This document shows positions 24,298 through 32,646 of a stretch of DNA of 32,701 nt, piece by piece (position 1 is the first letter of the stretch; every line of letters starts with the position of its first letter). Source of the stretch: CAZTAK01 sp964611585 (GTDB taxonomy: Bacteria > Pseudomonadota > Alphaproteobacteria > SHVP01); assembly GCA_964611585.1 (NCBI GenBank), contig CAZTAK010000029.1, forward strand, positions 1-32,701, in the 5' to 3' direction. The notes under the pieces were generated by a model. That model was not told the origin of the DNA. It saw only the letters and a list, made by a program, of their open reading frames with translations, and did no database searches. The position numbers and the translations under genes were made by a program.

Positions 24298-25512
24298 TCA
24301 ACCGGCGGCGCGGCGCCGGCGGCTGAGCGCAAAGATCGCAAACCCCGCCGCCGCCAGCAAAAGAAGCCCCGCCACGGCGGCGTACGCGACACCGACGCTG
24401 TAGGCGTTGACGACCGGCTGGCTCACCAGCGGCGTCAGGAACTGGCCTGCGAAGGTCGAAGTTGCGATCCCCCCGGATACGCGGCCACGGATCGCGGCCG
24501 GGGTACGGTCGAAAACCCAGCCAAGAACGTTGGCGATCAAGACGCCAAACCCCGACCCCGAGACCAGGAGCGCCGCCAGCAAATACGGCACCGAAGGCGC
24601 CTGCGAAACCATCAGGAATCCGACCCCGGCCACCAGGAAAGCCAGCCCCATCAGGGGTTCCGGCCCGAAGCGTACCCGCAGGTGCGCAAAAGCAAGCGAA
24701 CTGGTCGCAACGGCGAACGCCGACGTTGCCATGGCAATCCCGGCGACCGCGGGAACATCGTTGCCGAGCTCGCGCAAATAGAAGGCCATTTGCACCGGCA
24801 CCATGAAGAACCCGATCGAGAAGAGAACCGTCACGCCGTAAGCGAGGGCAAGAAAACCGAACGGCGTGCGTGACGGGGTTGCGGCGCCGTTCGTGCGCGA
24901 ATCGGCGGGCACGGGTGTCCGGGACGGAGAACGGTCGGGCTCGAAAATGACCCGCACGACCACCGGAAACAGGACAAAGGCGACGGCATACAGCAGAAAC
25001 GTGGCGCGCCAGTTGAAGCCCGCAGCCAGGCCGCCGACAATATTGGCGAAGACCCCGGCGTAATTGATGAACGCGCCGCGCAGACCGATGAATGCCTGAC
25101 GTTCGCGGCCGGTGTAGTAATCGCCCATCAGTGCCGTCGCCGAGGCCATGGTCCCGCCGACGGCGATTCCCTGAATCGCTCGGGTCGCAAGCAGAAAGCC
25201 GATGGTATCGGCCAGGATTCCGGACACCCCGGCGGTTCCGTAAAGCAACAACGAAACCAGCAGCAGGCGCTTGCGCCCGATCCGGTCGATCACGATGCCC
25301 GCCAGCGGCGCGGTCACGGCAATGAACGCGGCCGGCACCGTGAGGACGAATCGCGACAGGTAGTCGATATTGGCGACGTCCGCGAAGTGGGTGTGAATTT
25401 CCGGCAGACTGGGGGAGAGCGGCGCGAACGTCAGCATCGTCAGACTCATCACCATCAACAGCGTGAGCTTGACCGCAAGACGCGACGGGTCGGGCCGGCT
25501 GCTGCCAGTCAC
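24298..25512 (-). CDS. MFS transporter
   Basis: 404 aa, about twelve membrane segments, with GIVIDRIGRKRLLLVSLLLYG as the MFS loop motif, TRAIQGIAVGGTMASATALMGDYYTGRERQAFIGLRG in the first half, and a central Ser/Pro/Thr-rich loop (PDRSPSRTPVPADSRTNGA). Drug/metabolite efflux-like by pattern, but import cannot be excluded. It sits 49 bases after the LeuB-like gene and is probably co-transcribed with it, so it may carry a substrate or product of that pathway. Confidence 0.82.
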   Translation of the reverse strand: MTGSSRPDPSRLAVKLTLLMVMSLTMLTFAPLSPSLPEIHTHFADVANIDYLSRFVLTVPAAFIAVTAPLAGIVIDRIGRKRLLLVSLLLYGTAGVSGILADTIGFLLATRAIQGIAVGGTMASATALMGDYYTGRERQAFIGLRGAFINYAGVFANIVGGLAAGFNWRATFLLYAVAFVLFPVVVRVIFEPDRSPSRTPVPADSRTNGAATPSRTPFGFLALAYGVTVLFSIGFFMVPVQMAFYLRELGNDVPAVAGIAMATSAFAVATSSLAFAHLRVRFGPEPLMGLAFLVAGVGFLMVSQAPSVPYLLAALLVSGSGFGVLIANVLGWVFDRTPAAIRGRVSGGIATSTFAGQFLTPLVSQPVVNAYSVGVAYAAVAGLLLLAAAGFAIFALSRRRRAAG

Positions 25513-25561
25513 CGGTTCAAATCCGCCAAGTCAGTGGCCGGCGGGGGTCCGCGGCGATGCC

Positions 25562-26665
25562 TCATCGGGCGCCTTCGAGAGCGGCGAGCACTGCATCTGC
25601 CATGGCGCGTGTCGATACCGGCGACAGCCCGGGCGGCGCGATATCGGCGGTACGCAAACCAGCACCCAACACCGATTCGACCGCCGCCTCGATTTGATCG
25701 GCGGCGGCCGCGCACCCGAGAGACAGCCGCAACGCCATCGCCGCGCACAGAATCGCGCCCAACGGATTGGCGATGCCGCGGCCGGCGATGTCCGGCGCGC
25801 TGCCGTGGACCGGCTCGTAGAGGGCGGCGCACGATGCCCCGGCGACGTCCCCCAGCGACGCCGACGGCAACATCCCGAGCGATCCCGGAATCGCCGCCGC
25901 CGCATCGGACAGCAAGTCGCCGAACATATTGTCGGTCAGAATGACATCGAAGCGTTTGGGGTCGCGCACGATCTGAAGGGCACCATTGTCGGCGAGCAGG
26001 TGTTCAAGCTCGAGGCCGGGGAACTCGGCGGCGTGAATTTCGCTCACCACGTCGCGCCACAAGGCGCCTGATTCCATCACGTTCGATTTGTCCATAGAAC
26101 ACACCCGGCGGCGCCGCGTGCCCGCGAGTTCGAAGGCAACGCGGGCGATGCGGGCAACTTCGGCCTCGGTATAGACATGCGTGTTGACGCCGCGGCGAGA
26201 TCCGGGCTTGCCTTCGACGCCGCGCGGTTCACCGAAATAGAGCCCGCCCGTCAACTCACGCACAACCACAAGATCGGCGCCGGCCATGACGGCGGCCTTC
26301 AGCGGCGAAACATCGGCAAGCGCGGCGTACCCGGTTACCGGCCGCAGGTTGGCGAACAGGCCGAGATGCCGCCTGAGCCCGAGGATCCCGGTTTCGCGGC
26401 GCACCTCGGCGGGCACATCTTCATAGCCGGGGCCGCCGATGGCGCCGAACAGAACGCCATCGGCGGCGCGCACCGCCTCGAAGTCGCGTTTCGAAACCAG
26501 GTGCCCGTGTTCGCGGAACGCGGCGATGCCAAAAACGTATTCCTGAAATTCAATCGCAATCCCGTGGGCGCGTGCCGCCCATTCGAGCACGCGGACCGCC
26601 TCTCGGATCACCTCGGGCCCGATTCCGTCACCTGGCAGAACGGCCAGCGTCGGGTGGGGTTCCAT
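25562..26665 (-). CDS. LeuB-like isopropylmalate/isocitrate-family dehydrogenase
   Basis: NAD-dependent oxidative decarboxylation of a 2-hydroxy-3-carboxy acid. LAVLPGDGIGPEVIREAVRVLEWAA begins the family fold. ANLRPVTGYAALADVSPLK, VVVRELTGGLYFGEPRGVEG, DKSNVMESGALWRDVVSE, ILTDNMFGDLLSDAAAAIPGSLGMLPSAS and ALYEPVHGSAPDIAGRGIANPLGAIL are the substrate, metal and NAD regions of 3-isopropylmalate dehydrogenase. The ATG at 26665 gives 367 aa, typical of LeuB. No leuA, leuC or leuD is nearby; it lies between preA and an MFS gene, so it may act on another substrate. The gene symbol is left empty for that reason. Confidence 0.85.
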   Translation of the reverse strand: MEPHPTLAVLPGDGIGPEVIREAVRVLEWAARAHGIAIEFQEYVFGIAAFREHGHLVSKRDFEAVRAADGVLFGAIGGPGYEDVPAEVRRETGILGLRRHLGLFANLRPVTGYAALADVSPLKAAVMAGADLVVVRELTGGLYFGEPRGVEGKPGSRRGVNTHVYTEAEVARIARVAFELAGTRRRRVCSMDKSNVMESGALWRDVVSEIHAAEFPGLELEHLLADNGALQIVRDPKRFDVILTDNMFGDLLSDAAAAIPGSLGMLPSASLGDVAGASCAALYEPVHGSAPDIAGRGIANPLGAILCAAMALRLSLGCAAAADQIEAAVESVLGAGLRTADIAPPGLSPVSTRAMADAVLAALEGAR

Positions 26666-26717
26666 CAACGGCGGGCCCGCGGGCGCACCGGCCCGCCAGG
26701 GATTGACACCCCGCCGG

Positions 26718-27989
26718 TTATTCCGCCGCCTGCTGGTTGGCGGGGTTGCGTGGATCGTCGAGCCAGCGCACGTAATCCTTGCCGTTATCGACGGGTTCCA
26801 TGGTGATGCATCCCTCGGCCGGGCACACCAGCGCGCACAGGTTGCAGCCGACGCATTCCTCGTCGATGACTTCGTAGCGGCGCACGCCGTTGTCACGAGT
26901 GGCGCTGATCGCCTGGTGGGCGGTGTCTTCGCAGGCGATGTGACATTTGCCGCACTGGATGCAGGTGTCCTGCTCGATGCGCGCGAGGAGTTCGTAGTTC
27001 ATGTCGAGCTCGTCCCAGCGCACGAAGTTCGGCACCGCGGCACCACGAAAATCGTCGATCCTGGAATAGCCCTTGCCGTCCATCCAGTTCGACAAGCCGT
27101 CGATCATGTCGCCGACGATTCGAAATCCATGGTGCATGGCGGCGGTGCAGACCTGAACCGTCCCGCATCCCAAGGCCATGAATTCGGCCGCGTCGTGCCA
27201 CGTTCCGACCCCGCCGATACCGGAAATCGGCATCCCCGCCAGATCCAGTTCGCGGGAGATGTCGCCCACCATGCGGAGCGCGATCGGCCGCACCGCCGGA
27301 CCGCAATAACCGCCGTGGCTGCCTTTTCCGTTGACGGACGGAAGCGGCGACATGGTGTCGAGATCGACGGCGATGATGGTCGCCACCGTGTTGATCAGCG
27401 AAACGGCATCCGCGTTACCGGCTTTGGCCGCGGCGGCCGGAGTGACGATGCTGTTGACGTTGGGCGTGAGCTTCACGATCACCGGCATGCGCGTGTGGGT
27501 CTTGGCCCAGCGCGTGACCATTTCGACGTATTCCGGCACCTGGCCCACGGCGGCGCCCATTCCGCGTTCGGACATGCCGTGGGGACAGCCGAAGTTGAGC
27601 TCGACGCCGTCGGCGCCGGTGTCATTCACCCGCTTCAGTATTTCTTCCCAGTCGGGTTCGGTGCACGGCACCATCAGCGACACGACTACCGCCCGGTCGG
27701 GCCAGTCGCGTTTGACCTGTTTGATTTCGCGCAGGTTCAAATCGATCGGCCGGTCGGTGATGAGTTCGATATTGGTGAACCCGGAGACGGCCGCGTTGTT
27801 GTAGGTGTTGGCCCAATAGCGCGAAGTGGTGTTGATGATGGGATCGCCGACCGTCTTCCACACCACGCCACCCCAGCCCGCTTCGAAGGCGCGCTCGACG
27901 TTGTATGCCTTGTCGGTCGGCGGGCCCGAAGCCAGCCAGAACGGATTGGGTGAACGGATTCCGGCAAACTCGGTTCTGAGATCGGCCAT
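26718..27989 (-). CDS. preA: NAD-dependent dihydropyrimidine dehydrogenase subunit PreA
   Basis: Reduces uracil and thymine to dihydropyrimidines (or runs in reverse) together with PreT. The FMN-binding barrel has ELNFGCPHGMSERGMG, where the Asn and the catalytic Cys match dihydropyrimidine dehydrogenase, KLTPNVNSIV, GGYCGPAVRPIALRMV and GIGGVGTWHDAAEFMALG. The C-terminal ferredoxin-like part has two 4Fe-4S sets, CIQCGKCHIAC and CVGCNLCALVCP. 423 aa, near the usual 410. Starts 17 bases after the preT stop. Confidence 0.95.
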   Translation of the reverse strand: MADLRTEFAGIRSPNPFWLASGPPTDKAYNVERAFEAGWGGVVWKTVGDPIINTTSRYWANTYNNAAVSGFTNIELITDRPIDLNLREIKQVKRDWPDRAVVVSLMVPCTEPDWEEILKRVNDTGADGVELNFGCPHGMSERGMGAAVGQVPEYVEMVTRWAKTHTRMPVIVKLTPNVNSIVTPAAAAKAGNADAVSLINTVATIIAVDLDTMSPLPSVNGKGSHGGYCGPAVRPIALRMVGDISRELDLAGMPISGIGGVGTWHDAAEFMALGCGTVQVCTAAMHHGFRIVGDMIDGLSNWMDGKGYSRIDDFRGAAVPNFVRWDELDMNYELLARIEQDTCIQCGKCHIACEDTAHQAISATRDNGVRRYEVIDEECVGCNLCALVCPAEGCITMEPVDNGKDYVRWLDDPRNPANQQAAE

Positions 27990-28006
27990 GATCGTAGTCC
28001 CTTGTT

Positions 28007-29350
28007 TCAGTCGCGCAGGTACCGGTCGATGGCGAACGCGGCCACTTTGCCGTCCTCGACCGCCTGCACGGTCAAATCTTCGCCACTGACGCAGTCGCCG
28101 CCGGCAAAGACGCCAGCCACCGAGGTCGCGCCCTCGGCATCAACCTGTATGCGCCCGCCGTTGAGGTCGAGCGCGTCGCCGCCATCCGATACCGGGCCGG
28201 CGACGAACGTCTGCCCGATGGCAGTAAACAACATGTCGGCCGGCAGCGCATAGGTCTCGCCGGTGCCCTCGATCCGGCCCTGGCCCGCATCGCGGGTGCG
28301 TTCGAATTCGACTTCGCGCACATGGCCGTCGGCGCCGATCACCCGTCGTGGCCGCGCCCAGTGGCGGACTCGCACGTCCGAGGTCTGCGCGAATTTCTGC
28401 TCGTGAGGCGTGGCGCCCATCGCCGCCGGACCGCGGCGATAGACGATGGTCACGTCTTCCGCGCCCAGGCGCTTGGTCTGGGCGGCGATGTCGATGGCGG
28501 TGTTGCCGCCGCCGATCACCACCACGCGGCGGCCGACGGGAAGCGCCCCCGGGTCCGGCGCCTGGCGCAAGCGGGCAATGTACTGGACTGCCGCCTCGAC
28601 GCCCTCGAGACCGGCGCCCTCGGCTTCCAGCGCGCGCACGCCCGCCTGTCCGAGTCCGAGAAAAACCGCATCGAAATCGCGCCGCAGATCGCCAAGGGCG
28701 AAGTCGCCGCCGAGCGTTTTTCCATGGGTGATCTCGATGCCGCCGATGCCGAGAATAAAAGCGGCTTCCCGTTGGGCAAAGTTGCCGGGCACTTTATAGG
28801 CGGCGATTCCGTACTCGTTGAGGCCGCCCGGTTTCTCGCTGGCTTCGTACACGGTGACGGCGTGACCCAGCCGCGACAGCCGGTGCGCCGCCGACAATCC
28901 GGCCGGACCCGCGCCGACGACGGCCACGCGTTTTCCCGAATCGGGCGCGCGCGAGAACGGTTGTTCGTCGAATTCGTAAAACCCGTCAGTCGCGAACCGC
29001 TGCAACAGCCCGATACGGACGGGACTGTGTTCCTGGGCGGTGCGCACGCAAGCCTGCTCGCACAGCACCTCTGTCGGGCACACACGCGCGCAGATTCCGC
29101 CGAAAATATTCGGTTCGAGAATGTCCATTGCGGCGCCGCGGATATTGCCGTCGGCGATCTTCGCAATGAAACCGGGAATGTCGATTCCGGTGGGACAGGC
29201 TTCGATACACGGCGCGTCATAACAATAATAGCAGCGCGCGGATTCGATATGCGCCTGGCCCGCATCGAGCGGAAGTTTGGAATCGGCGAAGGCCGTTTCG
29301 TACTCTGCCGGGCCAAGCCGACCGGCCGCAATATCGGATTCACCGCTCAT
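28007..29350 (-). CDS. preT: NAD-dependent dihydropyrimidine dehydrogenase subunit PreT
   Basis: Flavin- and NAD-binding partner of PreA, related to the glutamate synthase small subunit. N-terminal Fe-S cysteines: CYYCYDAPCIEACPTGIDIPGF and GGICARVCPTEVLCEQACV. Then the FAD loop VAVVGAGPAGLSAAHRL and the NAD loop VVVIGGGNTAIDIAAQ, and GVFAGGDCVSGEDLTVQAVEDGKVAA at the end. Start is taken as ATG at 29350 (MSGESD); GTG at 29359 adds three residues. First gene of preT–preA–leuB-like–MFS–Dabb, with promoter and palindrome directly upstream. Confidence 0.93.
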   Translation of the reverse strand: MSGESDIAAGRLGPAEYETAFADSKLPLDAGQAHIESARCYYCYDAPCIEACPTGIDIPGFIAKIADGNIRGAAMDILEPNIFGGICARVCPTEVLCEQACVRTAQEHSPVRIGLLQRFATDGFYEFDEQPFSRAPDSGKRVAVVGAGPAGLSAAHRLSRLGHAVTVYEASEKPGGLNEYGIAAYKVPGNFAQREAAFILGIGGIEITHGKTLGGDFALGDLRRDFDAVFLGLGQAGVRALEAEGAGLEGVEAAVQYIARLRQAPDPGALPVGRRVVVIGGGNTAIDIAAQTKRLGAEDVTIVYRRGPAAMGATPHEQKFAQTSDVRVRHWARPRRVIGADGHVREVEFERTRDAGQGRIEGTGETYALPADMLFTAIGQTFVAGPVSDGGDALDLNGGRIQVDAEGATSVAGVFAGGDCVSGEDLTVQAVEDGKVAAFAIDRYLRD

Positions 29351-29383
29351 GCCGCACACACCTGTGTTGCGCGAAAAAACGAG

Positions 29384-29425
29384 ACTCTAAGGGTCCGCCC
29401 CGCGCGCTTCAAGCCCGGTACCGGG
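29384..29425 (-). promoter_or_regulatory. preT promoter with adjoining palindromic operator
   Basis: On the minus strand, -35 TTGAAG (29412-29407), a 17-base spacer and -10 TAGAGT (29389-29384). A perfect 12-base palindrome CCCGGTACCGGG (29414-29425) lies one base upstream of the -35, the usual place for an activator. The 29360-29561 gap holds nothing else that I can support. Confidence 0.5.
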
Positions 29426-29561
29426 TTCGTGCGTGGAACCGGAGCCGTGGAAAATGCCGACGCGCGCCGGTTTCGTTTTGAATCATGTCGTGGCCGCCGC
29501 CTGGCGCGCGGCGCCAGTGCTGATTGTGCCGGCCCCCGGGCAGACCCACTGCCGGGTTGGC

Positions 29562-30452
29562 TCAGGGTGATGGCGGGTGATGTTCTATCCAGTGCCGGGC
29601 GATTTCTTCGCCGGTGCAGATCCAGACCCTGTCGTGACGCTGCACATGATCGAGGAATCGCGCGAGGCCGGCAGCGCGGGCGGGCCGCCCTGTGAGCCGG
29701 TCATGAAGGCCGAGCGACATCATTTTGGGTTCGTCCGCACCTTCCGAGTAGAGCACGTCGAACGCGTCCTTCATGTAGTGGAAAAAATCGTCGGCGGTCG
29801 CGAAACCAGAATGAAGATCGAAGCGGTTGTCGTTGGTCTCGTAGGAATAAGGAATGACGAGATGCGAGGTTCCATCGACCCGCACCCAATAGGGAAGCTC
29901 GTCGTTGAGCGCGTCACGGTCGTAAAGAAATCCGCCGTGTTCGACCAGCAGGCGGCGCGTGTTGGGACTCGGGCGGCCTGTGATCTTTTCAATCCCTTCG
30001 ACGGCGAGGCGAATGTGTTCGCGTTCTTCGTCTTCGGGAACATGCTGGCAGTCGATCCAGCGCCAGTGGTGGCTGACGAATTCGTGGCCGCCCTCGACGA
30101 AAGCCTGAACCGGTTCGGGCGAAAAAGGCAATCCGTAAACGGTCGCAAAAAAGCTGACCTTGATGGCGCGTTCGTCGAACATGCGCAGCAGGCGCCAGAC
30201 GCCCCGCCGGCTGCCGTATTCGAATGCCGATTCCAGCAACATACTGCGCATGCCGGGAACCCCCGGCAGGCCGGTGTCGGTCAGGATGCCTTCCGAGGTG
30301 TCGTCGCCATGGAGCGGGCTTCGTTCGCTGCCAGCCTCGTAGTTGAGCGCGATTTGCAGCGCGACCCGCGCCCCGCCGGGCCACTTCGGATCGAGCGGGC
30401 GGGTGCCATAGCCGACCATGTCACGCGGGTAGGATTTGATGTCGGGTCGCAT
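29562..30452 (-). CDS. puuE: PuuE-type allantoinase / polysaccharide-deacetylase-fold hydrolase
   Basis: PuuE enzymes open the allantoin ring in purine breakdown without metal, using a deacetylase fold. Family marks: YPRDMVGYGTRPLDPKWPGGARVALQIALNYEAGSE, HGDDTSEG, SAFEYGSRRGVWRLLRMF, GGHEFVSHHWRWIDCQHVPEDEEREHI, NTRRLLVEHGGFLYDRDALNDELPYW and FFHYMKDAFDVLYSEGADEPKMMSLGLH. Start ATG at 30452 follows GGAGGGAA. Two oddities against the family as I remember it: about nine residues (the GWYTG stretch) seem missing between KITG and RPSPNTRR, and SHG before the WID block reads SHH. About 296 aa. Allantoinase activity is therefore less certain than the family membership. Confidence 0.8.
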   Translation of the reverse strand: MRPDIKSYPRDMVGYGTRPLDPKWPGGARVALQIALNYEAGSERSPLHGDDTSEGILTDTGLPGVPGMRSMLLESAFEYGSRRGVWRLLRMFDERAIKVSFFATVYGLPFSPEPVQAFVEGGHEFVSHHWRWIDCQHVPEDEEREHIRLAVEGIEKITGRPSPNTRRLLVEHGGFLYDRDALNDELPYWVRVDGTSHLVIPYSYETNDNRFDLHSGFATADDFFHYMKDAFDVLYSEGADEPKMMSLGLHDRLTGRPARAAGLARFLDHVQRHDRVWICTGEEIARHWIEHHPPSP

Positions 30453-30522
30453 TCTAAAGTTCCCTCCGTTTTGGCGGCGCATCCGTTTGACGGTGCGGGG
30501 CCGGTGGCCGATGCCGGGCCGG

Positions 30523-31707
30523 TCAGGCCGGCAGCGCCGCTGCGATCGCCGCGACCGCCACCTGCACGCCGCCCGGTCCGTGCGAAATCGCGAGCGCCGC
30601 CAGCGCGGCTTCGACGGTGCCCAGGGTGCCGAGAATCATCGGCGCATTAAGGTGACCCATGTGGGCGATGCGAAAAGCGCGGCCCGTGTATTCGCCGATG
30701 CCGATGCCGAGCACGACGCCGAGTTCCGTGTCGCAGCACGCCAGCAGCGCCGCCGGATCGAGATCGCCGGTCAGGATGGTGGTCACCGAATCGGCGCGGT
30801 GTCCGGGCGCAAGGATGTTGAATTCGAGTGGCCCGCGCGCTGCCCACACCGACACGGCCGCCCGCACCGCATCGGCAATCACGCGGTGGCGGCGAAATAC
30901 CGAATCGAATCCTTCGTCGAACAGCAACTCCAGCGCCTTCTGCAAGCCGAACAGCATATGCACCGGCGGCGTGCCGCAGTATTTCTGGTAATGCAGTTCG
31001 CCCTCGCGGGCGGACCAATCCCAGTAGGACGCAATCAGGCCCGCCTTGTCGTGCGCGGCCAGCGCCTTTTTGCCCGCTGCGACGAAACTGAGGCCGGGCG
31101 ACATCATCAGCCCCTTCTGCGACGCCGACACCGCAACATCGACACCCCAGTCATCCATTTCGAAAGGCATGGTTGCCAGCGAGGCGATGGTATCGACCAT
31201 CAGCAGCGCCCCATGACCGGCGGCGTCGATGGCGGCGCGCATTGCCGGAATGTCGTTGACGACGCCCGACGCGGTATCGACCTGCACCACCAGAACCGCC
31301 TTGATCCGGCCCGCGGTATCGGCGCGCAACGCGTCTTCCACCTCGGCCGGATCGACCGCGCGGCGCCCGTCGCCCTCGACCGTCTCAACCGCAACCCCAA
31401 GTTTCGCCGCCATTTGCCCCCAGCCCGCCGCGAACCGCCCGCTTTTCAGGACCAGGATCGTATCGCCCCGCGAGAGCACGTTGGTGACGGCCGCCTCCCA
31501 GGCGCCGTGACCGTTGGCAGCGTAAATGTAAATGCGCCCCTTCGTGCGGAACACGGTTCGCATATCGTCGTGCAGGCTTGCGGTGATGTCGGCCAGGGCG
31601 CCGGCGTAGATCTCGACGGCGGGGCGGTGCATCGCCTGAAGCACTTCGTCGGGCACCGTGGTCGGACCGGGGATGGCTAGAAATTCGCGGCCGTGGCGGA
31701 GTGTCAT
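30523..31707 (-). CDS. Class V aminotransferase, glyoxylate-type
   Basis: PLP enzyme of the serine/alanine/ureidoglycine–glyoxylate transaminase group. FLAIPGPTTVPDEVLQAMHRPAVEI at the start, YIYAANGHGAWEAAVTNVL, LVVQVDTASGVVNDIPAM, LLMVDTIASLATMPFEMDDWGVDVAVSASQKGLMMSPGLSFVA with the PLP Lys in SQK, and FRIAHMGHLNAPMILGTLGTVEAAL at the end. ATG at 31707 gives about 394 aa; the longer frame is shadow. Upstream of the PuuE-like gene by 70 bases, so (S)-ureidoglycine–glyoxylate transamination (PucG role) is attractive, but serine–glyoxylate cannot be ruled out. Confidence 0.85.
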   Translation of the reverse strand: MTLRHGREFLAIPGPTTVPDEVLQAMHRPAVEIYAGALADITASLHDDMRTVFRTKGRIYIYAANGHGAWEAAVTNVLSRGDTILVLKSGRFAAGWGQMAAKLGVAVETVEGDGRRAVDPAEVEDALRADTAGRIKAVLVVQVDTASGVVNDIPAMRAAIDAAGHGALLMVDTIASLATMPFEMDDWGVDVAVSASQKGLMMSPGLSFVAAGKKALAAHDKAGLIASYWDWSAREGELHYQKYCGTPPVHMLFGLQKALELLFDEGFDSVFRRHRVIADAVRAAVSVWAARGPLEFNILAPGHRADSVTTILTGDLDPAALLACCDTELGVVLGIGIGEYTGRAFRIAHMGHLNAPMILGTLGTVEAALAALAISHGPGGVQVAVAAIAAALPA

Positions 31708-31796
31708 GGGAAAGCCCCGGTCGATTAATTCGTTGGGAGGGCGAGTGTGTGGCGGGACGCGCCTCGTGTCCAGCCATGGCGCCCGCGGGCGCCTTT

Positions 31797-31824
31797 GGCC
31801 CCGCCGATTGCGGCGGCCGGGGCC
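31797..31824. promoter_or_regulatory. Strong GC hairpin between divergent genes
   Basis: GGCCCCGCCG (31797-31806) pairs with CGGC and GGGGCC in 31811-31824 around ATTG, with a GGCC bulge. It lies in the divergent gap between the aminotransferase and SDR genes; no T-run follows. Role unknown, possibly a leader structure. Confidence 0.3.
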
Positions 31825-31874
31825 GGTCCCTATCCTGCTGCCGGCAAATGTATGACAGGCGAAGGAGGTTGGCC

Positions 31875-32645
31875 GTGAGCTTTCAAGGGAAGACGGCGCT
31901 GGTGACCGGCGCGGCATCGGGCATCGGCAAGGAAACCGCGCGACGGTTCGCGCAAAAAGAGGCGCGGGTGCTGTGCGCCGACAAGAACGGCGAAGGTGCC
32001 GCCGCCGCCGCCGCCGAAATCGAAGAGGCGGGCGGGGAGGCCCGTGCCCTCACCCTCGACGTGACCGATATCGACGCCGTCAACGCCGCGGTCGAAAAGG
32101 CGGTGGCCGATGGCGGACTCGATATTCTGGTCAACAACGCCGGAATCACCATCGTCGGCAGCGTCGAGGACCTGACGCCGAGCCAATGGGATACCGAACT
32201 CGACATCAACGTGAAGAGCATCTACGCGCTGTCGAAGGCGGTTTGGCCGCACTTCAAGGAAAAGCGGTCGGGCATCATTCTCAATACCGCCTCGATCGCG
32301 GGGCACATCGGAATCGCCAACGACGCCGCCTACTGCGCCTCGAAGGCCGCCGTCATCATGTTGACACGCTGCATGGCGGCGGACGGTGCGCGCGACGGAA
32401 TCCGCGTCAACTGCGTCTGCCCCGGATTCATCGACACGCCGATGATCGAGGGTTACTTCAACGATCAGGACGACCCGGCCGCGGCGCGCCAATACGCCAC
32501 CAATATGCATCCGCTCGGGCGCCTGGGCCTTCCGGGCGACATCGCCAACGGGTTTCTCTATCTCGCGTCCGACGAGGCCGAATGGGTGACCGGCACCGCG
32601 CTCACCATCGACGGCGGGCTGACCGCGGCACTGCCGGCCGGGTAA
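31875..32645 (+). CDS. SDR family oxidoreductase
   Basis: Classical short-chain dehydrogenase, about 256 aa. NAD(P) loop TGAASGIGKE, LDVTD, NNAGITIVGSVEDLT, the catalytic Ser in NTASIAGHIG, the YCASK Tyr-Lys pair, and NCVCPGFIDTPM followed by WVTGTALTIDGG. Start GTG at 31875 follows AAGGAGG by six bases, a near-perfect ribosome binding site; the longer frame from 31701 overlaps the divergent promoter region. Substrate unknown. Confidence 0.92.
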   Translation: MSFQGKTALVTGAASGIGKETARRFAQKEARVLCADKNGEGAAAAAAEIEEAGGEARALTLDVTDIDAVNAAVEKAVADGGLDILVNNAGITIVGSVEDLTPSQWDTELDINVKSIYALSKAVWPHFKEKRSGIILNTASIAGHIGIANDAAYCASKAAVIMLTRCMAADGARDGIRVNCVCPGFIDTPMIEGYFNDQDDPAAARQYATNMHPLGRLGLPGDIANGFLYLASDEAEWVTGTALTIDGGLTAALPAG

Positions 32646-32646
32646 C

